DNA of 64,000 nucleotides from Kordia sp. SMS9 (GTDB lineage: Bacteria > Bacteroidota > Bacteroidia > Flavobacteriales > Flavobacteriaceae), in the NCBI RefSeq assembly GCF_003352465.1, contig NZ_CP031153.1:4178001-4242000 (forward strand). Direction: 5' to 3'. Of this stretch, positions 8,598 to 15,929 are shown piece after piece (position 1 is the stretch's first letter; each line of letters starts with the position of its first letter). Made by a program: the position numbers and the translations under genes. The notes beneath the pieces are model-generated. The model was not told the origin of the DNA. It did no database searches and saw only the letters and a list, made by a program, of their open reading frames with translations.

Positions 8598-10691
8598 TTA
8601 ATTTTTGATTAGCTTGTATGTCCAGAATACACCTCCGCCAGCTTCAATTTGTACTGTAATGGTGTTATCATCAATAAAAGTTACATCATATGTAATGGAA
8701 CTTGGTGCGTCTGCAGGATTTGCAATTTCTCCTGTATTGGTTGCTTTTGGAATTCCTAAATACGATCCTGTTCCGTTGATAGTTACTGTTCCTGCAACAG
8801 CATCATAGACAAAAGTTCCTGGTGTTCCGTCATGTGGTGCAATTGGCGCTCCACAAGCATCTGCACTTCCACTTTGCCAACCTTCAATCCAAGTGTCTGT
8901 TCCTAAAACATTTGCAAATGATCCGTCATTTCCGAATACATATTCATCGTCATAGAAACATGCTCTTTCTGCAACTTGTGCATCACTGATAGAGAACCAA
9001 TCGCCTGAACCTGGTGTTGGTCCTACCGCTAATGATCCTGCTTCTGGAGCCACACTCCAAGAACCTGCTAATGGTGAACTTGGCACATCGCCTTCACGGA
9101 CTAACTTATACGTCCAGAATACGCCTCCTCCTGCTTCAATTTCTACAGTCATGTTGTTGATATCATCCAACGTTACATTATATGTAATTGAACTTGGAGC
9201 ATCTCCAGGAGTTGATATTTCTCCTGTATTGGTTGCTTTTGGAATTCCTAAATACGATCCTGTTCCGTTGATGGTTACTGTTCCGGCAGCATCGTTATAC
9301 GTATAGGTTGCTGCACCTCCGTTGTGTGGAGCAATTGGAGCGCCACAAGCGTCTGCACTTCCACTTTGCCAACCTTCAATCCAAGTATCAGCTCCTAAAA
9401 CATTGGCAAACGATCCGTCTGTTCCGAACACATAGGTGTCATCGTAGAAACACGCTCTTTCTGCCACTTGTGCATCACTGATAGAGAACCAATCGCCTGA
9501 ACCTGGTGTTGGCCCTACTGCTAATGATCCTGCTACAGGAGCTACTTTCCATGTTCCTGCAATGGTTGGTGCTTGTGATGGTTCTTTATAGAAATAGATA
9601 TTGTCAATAAATACCGTTCCTGCTGCCCAAGGTGTTCCCACAAATTTTAATTGGAAGATTTCATTGACAGATAAACCTTGATCTACATATTCTGAAATTG
9701 GAATTTCAATCGTTGTCCATGAATCCGCTGTTAATGGACGTGTTACAGGCGCTTCTGCTGCACTTGCTGGATTGTTGATGAGTGATACTTCTATATCCGT
9801 TACTACATCTGCTGTCCAGACGTCTAAGTGCAAGAATTCCATTCCAGAAACGTCTACTGATGTTCCGTCTGCTAAAGCGATTCCTTGGTAACTGAGGTTG
9901 ATGTACTGTAACATTTCATCGCCACCTAAATCGAACAATGCCCAGCTACTACCTTGTCCACCTTGTCCCCAATCTGGGAAATAGTTGGTGCCAGGCACAT
10001 CATTATAGGCACTACTAAAAATCGAAATTACATCCCCATCTGCTCTTGCAGGTTGTGCTGGTGCCGATGCTAGTGGTGCTACAATCGCTGTTACTTCAAA
10101 GTCTTCCGTGTAGGTTGTAGTTTCAATGGCTCCACCCATTGCCACTAATGTAATTGTGTAGATTCCTGGATCATCATAGATATGCGAAATGGTTTCGCCA
10201 ATATTTCCTGTTACGACTTCGCTTCCGTCACCAAAGTTAATTTGATTGCTCATCGCAAAATCTGCCGTAGCGGTAATATTTACTTGTTTAGAGATTCCTG
10301 GATCGTTTTCAATAGTTACGACCAAGTTTTGCGGTGCTTGGAACGATACTACAATTTGCTGCGTCAACGTTGTTGTATCTCCGTTTAATGCTTTCGCGAT
10401 AAGCGTTACATCGTAGGTTCCTTCTGCATAGGTATTTTCTACAAATGCGCCTGGCGCAATGTTAGTGACCATATCAGAACCATCTCCAAGATTTAAGTTA
10501 TACGAAGTTACCCCTTCTCCAAGCGGCGTGATTTTCACCAAACCTGTATTGTCTTGGGTAATTTCTGTAAGTAAGGACAAGTTTGTAGGTGCGTTAGCGG
10601 TGTCTACAAAGTCCAAATTTTCGTCATCCTCGCAACTGAAAACGATCAGTGCGATGAGACATATACTAAATACATATTTTATTGCTTTCAT
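8598..10691 (-). CDS. PKD-rich surface glycan-binding lipoprotein with a duplicated C-terminal module
   Basis: A 697-residue lipoprotein (VFSC, Cys20). Two PKD domains cover about 35-205 (LGDGS and FGDGSE signatures). A jelly-roll domain spans about 215-370, from GDVISIFSSAYNDV to TVFIDNIYFY, matching the C-terminal domain of the 1641-3101 protein. Two nearly identical modules follow (about 375-540 and 541-697), each with GSLAVGPTPGSGDWFSISD and GSADACGAPIAPH. It sits directly after SusD, the usual place for an SGBP, and shows no catalytic motif. It probably captures glucan for SusCD and the GH16 enzymes; the ligand is inferred from the locus. Confidence 0.85.
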   Translation of the reverse strand: MKAIKYVFSICLIALIVFSCEDDENLDFVDTANAPTNLSLLTEITQDNTGLVKITPLGEGVTSYNLNLGDGSDMVTNIAPGAFVENTYAEGTYDVTLIAKALNGDTTTLTQQIVVSFQAPQNLVVTIENDPGISKQVNITATADFAMSNQINFGDGSEVVTGNIGETISHIYDDPGIYTITLVAMGGAIETTTYTEDFEVTAIVAPLASAPAQPARADGDVISIFSSAYNDVPGTNYFPDWGQGGQGSSWALFDLGGDEMLQYINLSYQGIALADGTSVDVSGMEFLHLDVWTADVVTDIEVSLINNPASAAEAPVTRPLTADSWTTIEIPISEYVDQGLSVNEIFQLKFVGTPWAAGTVFIDNIYFYKEPSQAPTIAGTWKVAPVAGSLAVGPTPGSGDWFSISDAQVAERACFYDDTYVFGTDGSFANVLGADTWIEGWQSGSADACGAPIAPHNGGAATYTYNDAAGTVTINGTGSYLGIPKATNTGEISTPGDAPSSITYNVTLDDINNMTVEIEAGGGVFWTYKLVREGDVPSSPLAGSWSVAPEAGSLAVGPTPGSGDWFSISDAQVAERACFYDDEYVFGNDGSFANVLGTDTWIEGWQSGSADACGAPIAPHDGTPGTFVYDAVAGTVTINGTGSYLGIPKATNTGEIANPADAPSSITYDVTFIDDNTITVQIEAGGGVFWTYKLIKN
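8607..9568 (-). repeat. In-gene tandem duplication, period 492 bp
   Basis: Two copies of about 470 bp (about 8607-9075 and 9099-9568) share long exact stretches. The TCCAGAAT anchor falls at 8621 and 9113, a 492-base period equal to 164 codons. The frame is kept, so the duplication doubles a binding-type module in the encoded lipoprotein. Nucleotide identity stays high, which points to a recent event or to gene conversion. Confidence 0.85.
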
Positions 10692-10722
10692 TTTGTAGTG
10701 TATTGTTTTCTTTTTCTAGCGA

Positions 10723-12189
10723 TTAATATCCTGCATTTTGTTCCCAACGGTTTCCTGCCAATTCGATTTCAATTCGTGGAATTGGAAATAGTTCGTTTTT
10801 CCCTGGTGTAAACCCTGGAATAGAGCTTGTTTCTCCGGTTCTAACTTGATCGAAGAAACGATGTCCTTCTCCTGCTAGTTCTCTTCTTCTTTCTGCTAAT
10901 ACATTTTCTAATGTAGCGGTAATTCTGTTGTTTGTGTCTCCAAAAGCTCTGTCGCGAATGGCATCTAAGAATGTTTGCGGATTGGCGATTGGTGCTGGCG
11001 CACGCAAGTTTGCTTCTGCTGCCATGAGTAAAACATCTGCATAACGAATAGCTCTGTAATTGTTACTACGGTTGATATTGGCATCTTGAATTACGTTGTC
11101 ATTTGCATACGGAATGTATTTTAGGTTGAAAAGACCTGTGTGTTCCGAGCCTTCTGTAAAGGTTACGTCTGGTCGTGCTACCACAAATGCATTGATGTCT
11201 AATATTGTTGCTGCTAAACGCGTATCTGCTGCTTGATAGAGATTTACGACGTCTTGCACTGGCACATTGAAACTGAACCCTGAAGCATACGGACTAAAGT
11301 TTCCACCTTGAAAACGTGGTCCCATGAAACCAACAGCAACATTTCCTTCTACACATTGAAAACATTCAAAACTTGCTCCTTCTTGTGTACCTGAGTATTG
11401 AATTTCAAATACAGATTCTGAGTTGTTTTCGTTGTTGTTTAAGAAGATTGTGTTGAAGTCTTGTACTAATTGATATTGTCCTGAGTTAATGACTTCATTG
11501 AATGCTTGTGCTGCTTCTGTAAATTTTTCTTGGTATAAGTATATTTTTCCAAGTAATGCCCAAGCTGCTCCTTTGGTAGCTCTTCCTTGTTGCGTTTGCG
11601 TCCAAGGTAAATTAGGAATGGCATCTATTAAATCCATTTCTAAGCGCATATATATTTCTTCTTTTGGAGTTCTGTCAATAGCTTGTGTTTCGTCTATGGT
11701 GATTCTTCTGTCTGTATACAAGGGTACATCTCCGAAGAATTTCACCAATTCAAAGTAAAAGTACGAGCGCAAGAATAGGTTTTCTGCAAGTAATTGATCT
11801 TTTCCTTCAAAATCCAAGTTGTCTTGAAATTCAACAATGTAATTTGCTCTACTGATTCCCGCATACATCCACTGAAAGATGTTACGCAACGCTCCGTTAT
11901 CTGGCGTATGAATCATATCGTCAATTTGTTGCCAGTCGAGTACATCGGTTGGACTTTCTCCTCCACAGAGACTGTTATCAGAGGCAATTTCGCCTAATAT
12001 GTTATTCAAATACGTAGTAGATAGTAAGTCGTACACTCCAATAAGAGCATCTTGATAGTTATCTGGCGTATTGAAAAAGTTTTCTGAGTTTTCTTGCCCT
12101 GGAGGCAATATGTCTAGGTAATCATCACAAGATTGTATACTCATAATGATTAACAGCGTAGCTGCTAGTTTTGTTATCTTATTATACAT
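10723..12189 (-). CDS. susD: SusD/RagB family starch-binding-like lipoprotein
   Basis: SusD-type surface lipoprotein that caps a SusC porin and binds the oligosaccharide. I use the ATG at 12189, 10 bases after the SusC stop, because it gives a compact signal ending SIQSC with lipidated Cys21 (488 residues). An ATG at 12213 would overlap SusC and add eight residues. The DDYLDILPPG start, the TPR-like helices (AAWALLGKIYLYQEKFTEAAQAFNEVI) and the SusD_RagB C-terminus (FLDAIRDRAFGD, LAERRRELAGEGHRFFDQVRTG) are typical. It pairs with the SusC directly upstream; the substrate is read from the GH16 neighbours. Confidence 0.95.
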   Translation of the reverse strand: MYNKITKLAATLLIIMSIQSCDDYLDILPPGQENSENFFNTPDNYQDALIGVYDLLSTTYLNNILGEIASDNSLCGGESPTDVLDWQQIDDMIHTPDNGALRNIFQWMYAGISRANYIVEFQDNLDFEGKDQLLAENLFLRSYFYFELVKFFGDVPLYTDRRITIDETQAIDRTPKEEIYMRLEMDLIDAIPNLPWTQTQQGRATKGAAWALLGKIYLYQEKFTEAAQAFNEVINSGQYQLVQDFNTIFLNNNENNSESVFEIQYSGTQEGASFECFQCVEGNVAVGFMGPRFQGGNFSPYASGFSFNVPVQDVVNLYQAADTRLAATILDINAFVVARPDVTFTEGSEHTGLFNLKYIPYANDNVIQDANINRSNNYRAIRYADVLLMAAEANLRAPAPIANPQTFLDAIRDRAFGDTNNRITATLENVLAERRRELAGEGHRFFDQVRTGETSSIPGFTPGKNELFPIPRIEIELAGNRWEQNAGY

Positions 12190-12199
12190 AGTGATGTGT

Positions 12200-15100
12200 T
12201 TAGAATGATACACTGATTCCTGTTGTAAATGTTCTTGCTAATGGATATTGTCCTAAGTCAACACCTGCCGAAAGCGGATCAGCATTGGAGACATCAGGAT
12301 TGAATCCACGATATTTTGTAAACGTATATAAATTGTTTACTCCAAAGTACAATCTGAATCTGTCTAACTGCAATTTTTCTGTTAAAGATTCAGGCAATGT
12401 ATACCCAACTTGAATGTTTTGTATACGTAAGTACGAACCATCTTCTACATAAAAGTCGGAAAATAAACGATTGTTTGCCGCATTTGTAGAAGCTCTTGGA
12501 ACTGAGTTTGACGTTCCTTCTCCTGTCCAACGATCTAAATAGAGCGTTGATTTGTTGCTGTATGTTAAGAAACGTTCGTAACTTCTAGCAATGTCATTTC
12601 CGATAGAAGCATATAGCGACGTTCCAAAGTCAAAGTTTTTATAGTTTAGGTTTAAGTTGAATCCCATGGTAAAATCTGGAATTGGATTTCCAATCATTTT
12701 TTGATCGTCTTCACTTCCAAATTCAATAACACCATCGCCATCAACATCTACATAACGGATATCTCCTGGTTGCGCATTTGGTTGCACGGCATGTGCGTCA
12801 ATTTCTGCTTGGTTTTGGAAAATTCCGTCTGTTTGTAATCCCCAAAAAGCTCCAATTGGCAATCCTGATTGGAAACGTGATGTATTTTGATTCAAGTCAA
12901 ACAAACCTCCTGGTAAGAATCCTGCGGCATTGTTTACTTCAATTGCCTCATTGTCGATACTTGTTAGATTGTATCCTACTTGAATTCTAAAATCATCTGA
13001 AAATTCATGCGTAAAATTGATGCTTAAATCCAACCCTCTGTTTTCTACGATTCCCGCATTTACTACTGGTGCTGAACTTCCTCCAGCACTTGTTCCTAGC
13101 AATGCTGATACTTCAGGAACTAAGAGTAAATCTTCTGTTCGTTTTTGATAGTAATCAATACTTACGTCTAATTTACGATCAAATAAGCTCATATCAAAAC
13201 CAATATTGGTTTGCTTGGTAGTTTCCCACTGTAGTTTTTCATTTGATAAAGCACCAATTGCATTTCCAAAAGAGAGTGTGTTTCCAAATGGATAGGTTGC
13301 TTCTGCATTGGCTCCTTGTAGGAATCCTAACCAACGGTAACTACCAATTCGGTCGTTACCTGTAATTCCCCAACTTCCTCTTAGTTTTAAATTGTCTATG
13401 ATGCTTGATTTGAAGAATTCTTCTTTCGAAATTATCCAACCTCCTGAGAATGATGGAAAGTACCCTACACGATTGTCGGGTCCGAAACGCGTGGAAGCAT
13501 CGCGACGTAACATTCCTGAGAATAAGTATTTTCCTTGATAATCATACTGAACCCTACCAAAAATAGAGTATAAACGATCTTCTCCGATTCCTGTGGTTGG
13601 ACTTAACGTTTGTTGAATATCTTGTGGATCGCCGTCTGGCGTATCGTCCTCGTCAATAATAAATGATTGTGTATTGCTTAGATATGCATTGCTCCAATCG
13701 TCAGGTCCATTTACTAAATATCCTGTAGCGAAGAATCCATCGTATTGAAAACTTTGTAGCGATGTTCCCAATACAGCATTTACATTGTGATCGCCAAATG
13801 TTTTTTGATAGTTTACAAAACTTTCCCAAGTATAATCAAAGTAGTTTTGTACATTTTCTCCAACCAAACTGTATACGTCTCTGTCGCCATCTGCGTTGGT
13901 ATCCAGTACAAATTGATTAGCATTATTAATTAGTACCGTGTTTTGTACTTTGTCTTGTCCGTAATATTGTAACGGAATGTAAAAACGATTGACTTCATCG
14001 GCATAGTTAAAGTTGAAACGTGATGTTGCTTGAATATCGTCTGTGATATCATATTGCAATTCTAGTTTTCCTGTAAAACGGTTTACTTTGGTTTCATTAT
14101 AGGTATTATCAATGACTGCCAAAGGATTTACAATTTCAATTCCTTGTTCAGTTCCAATGTAAGAGAAACCTCTTGAAGGACCACTTCCGTCTGTTCCGTC
14201 AAATACGGGCGTTAATGGAGAAGCATTTGCTCCATAATATAGTATAGAACCACGTCCACCTTCAGGAATTCCTCTTCTTTTTACGTTTGTGTATAGTAGT
14301 AAAGTGTTTAGTTTTAATTTTTCGGTAAGATCAATGCTTAGGTTGTTTTTAAGTGTCCATCTTGTAAAGTTCGATTTTTCACTGGCAATGATACCTTCTT
14401 GTCCTAAGTAACTACCACTAATTCCGTAGGTGATATTTTCTGAACCACCAGAAGCACTTAAACTGTGACTGAATAATGGTGCAGTTGTGAATAATTCATC
14501 TTGCCAATCCGTTCCTTCTCCAAGTGAAGAAATGTCTGGATATGGTAGTGAATTCCCATCTGCGATTTCTGTTTCATTTACATACACTCCATATTCTGTA
14601 GCATTCATCAAGTCCAATCTGTTAGAAGTTTCTTGCACACTGAAAAAGGCATTGTACGAAAATCTTGTTTTGGCATTTTTGCGCCCTGCTTTTGTGGTAA
14701 TTAATATGACACCGTTGGACGCTTGCACACCATAAATAGCGGAACTTGCATCTTTAATTACGTCAATTTTTTCAATATCATTTGGATCTATCACACTTAA
14801 ATCATCTCCAATATTGACACCATCTACAATAATTAAGGGTGCATTATTTCCGTTAGAAGTAATACCACGAATACGAATGTTTAAGGCTGCACCTGGCGAA
14901 CCAGAAGTAGCATTTACTTGTACTCCCGAAGCTGATCCTTGTAAAGCTTCTTCCACACGAACTGGGTTTCGTGCTACAATTTCTTCCGCTTCCACCGAAG
15001 CAAAAGCTCCAGAAACGAGTTCTTTACGTTGTGAACCATATCCAATCACAACGACAGACTCCAATGCTTCTGCGTCTTCTTTAAGTAATACGGTTAATTC

Positions 15101-15364
15101 TTTGTTTGAATTGACCACAATTTCCTGAGTTGCATATCCAACGGAAGAAAATACAATGGTACTTCCACTTGGTACTTTTTTCAGCGTGAAATTTCCATCA
15201 AAATCGGTGGAAGTTCCATTTGTGGTGTTTTTGAGTAAAACGGTGACTCCAGGCAATGGCATTTGTGAGCCATCTTCTAGGACTGTACCTTTTATCTCAA
15301 ACTCTTGTCCATAACTCCATATCGAGACGAGTAGGAATGAAAGGATGATTACATAACGGTTCAT
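12200..15364 (-). CDS. susC: SusC/RagA family TonB-dependent outer-membrane transporter
   Basis: A 1054-residue TonB-linked transporter that imports oligosaccharides over the outer membrane with SusD. A Sec signal (cut near WSYGQ) is followed by a carboxypeptidase-regulatory-like domain (about 22-107, GTVLEDGSQMPLPGVTVLLK). The plug domain (about 115-225) has RIRGITSNGNNAPLIIVDGV and the conserved VIKDASSAIYG. The 22-strand barrel runs to the end, and the chain ends with aromatic residues (TFTTGISVSF). It is the first gene of its unit; the next two gaps are 10 and 31 bases. The upstream region carries the shared promoter module. Laminarin-type glucan is the likely cargo, from context. Confidence 0.96.
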   Translation of the reverse strand: MNRYVIILSFLLVSIWSYGQEFEIKGTVLEDGSQMPLPGVTVLLKNTTNGTSTDFDGNFTLKKVPSGSTIVFSSVGYATQEIVVNSNKELTVLLKEDAEALESVVVIGYGSQRKELVSGAFASVEAEEIVARNPVRVEEALQGSASGVQVNATSGSPGAALNIRIRGITSNGNNAPLIIVDGVNIGDDLSVIDPNDIEKIDVIKDASSAIYGVQASNGVILITTKAGRKNAKTRFSYNAFFSVQETSNRLDLMNATEYGVYVNETEIADGNSLPYPDISSLGEGTDWQDELFTTAPLFSHSLSASGGSENITYGISGSYLGQEGIIASEKSNFTRWTLKNNLSIDLTEKLKLNTLLLYTNVKRRGIPEGGRGSILYYGANASPLTPVFDGTDGSGPSRGFSYIGTEQGIEIVNPLAVIDNTYNETKVNRFTGKLELQYDITDDIQATSRFNFNYADEVNRFYIPLQYYGQDKVQNTVLINNANQFVLDTNADGDRDVYSLVGENVQNYFDYTWESFVNYQKTFGDHNVNAVLGTSLQSFQYDGFFATGYLVNGPDDWSNAYLSNTQSFIIDEDDTPDGDPQDIQQTLSPTTGIGEDRLYSIFGRVQYDYQGKYLFSGMLRRDASTRFGPDNRVGYFPSFSGGWIISKEEFFKSSIIDNLKLRGSWGITGNDRIGSYRWLGFLQGANAEATYPFGNTLSFGNAIGALSNEKLQWETTKQTNIGFDMSLFDRKLDVSIDYYQKRTEDLLLVPEVSALLGTSAGGSSAPVVNAGIVENRGLDLSINFTHEFSDDFRIQVGYNLTSIDNEAIEVNNAAGFLPGGLFDLNQNTSRFQSGLPIGAFWGLQTDGIFQNQAEIDAHAVQPNAQPGDIRYVDVDGDGVIEFGSEDDQKMIGNPIPDFTMGFNLNLNYKNFDFGTSLYASIGNDIARSYERFLTYSNKSTLYLDRWTGEGTSNSVPRASTNAANNRLFSDFYVEDGSYLRIQNIQVGYTLPESLTEKLQLDRFRLYFGVNNLYTFTKYRGFNPDVSNADPLSAGVDLGQYPLARTFTTGISVSF

Positions 15365-15429
15365 ATAGTAGTTTTTTAATTGGACACAATTTATCTACTA
15401 TTGTTAACGAATCCTTAAAAAACACCTAT

Positions 15430-15587
15430 ACAAAAAACATACACGTTAATTTTTAATGAACTTTTTTGAGTAATTGTTAATAAAAGCCCTTTGTTTATAT
15501 GATATTGACAACAATGCTGTATTTCAAAAAAAGTAGGCTGTAACGCAGAAAAACAACTACTACAACGTTATTGTTGTGGTAATGTTG
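15430..15587 (-). promoter_or_regulatory. Conserved three-element promoter module, copy 2 (SusC unit)
   Basis: On the minus strand CAACATTACCACAACA (15572-15587), AAACAAAGGGCTT (15484-15496) and GTATGTTTTTTGT (15430-15442) repeat the layout at 6494-6651 with the same 90- and 54-base offsets. The last element lies 66 bases from the SusC start, against 195 bases for the glycosidase gene. In this copy the distal element is flanked by a second direct repeat, CCTCAACA twice with a 21-base period. The rest of the gap 15365-15929 holds the small precursor gene at 15710. Confidence 0.72.
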
Positions 15588-15709
15588 AGGTGTTTTTTAA
15601 AATTGTTGAGGTATTTTACATGCTGATGTAGTCGTGTATCGGCAAGCTATGCTGCATTCTGTCTCTTTTTCTGTATTTTTAGAATGATTATTAATTAAAA
15701 CTTTAAATC

Positions 15710-15854
15710 ATGAAAAAAGTTAGACTTACACAAAACTTCAATTTTAAAATTGAATGAATTGCCAATGATATCTGGAGGATTAAAAGCTTCTGGTGCTCAA
15801 GGTTGTGGAGGTGAGAAAACACAGCCAGGATGTCCAACTACAATTACTAAATAG
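15710..15854 (+). pseudogene. RiPP/lanthipeptide-like precursor gene with a one-base frameshift
   Basis: From the ATG at 15710 the frame closes after 15 residues. If one A is removed from the six-A run directly after ATG, a 47-residue peptide results: a leader starting MKKLDLHKTSILKLNE, then LPMISGG, then a short core with two Cys (GCGGEKTQPGCPTTITK). Leaders of the form KKLxLxKxSIxKLNE with a GG site are typical of Bacteroidota class I lanthipeptide and related precursors. The intact downstream frame suggests a recent break, homopolymer phase variation or a sequencing error. No modification enzyme or exporter is nearby. The gene converges on the regulator at 15930 and diverges from SusC. Confidence 0.6.
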
Positions 15855-15929
15855 GAATTATTAATTTTGAATACATTTTTTTAATGAGCTATGATACTTT
15901 TGTATTGTAGCTTATTTTTTTGGGGTTGA

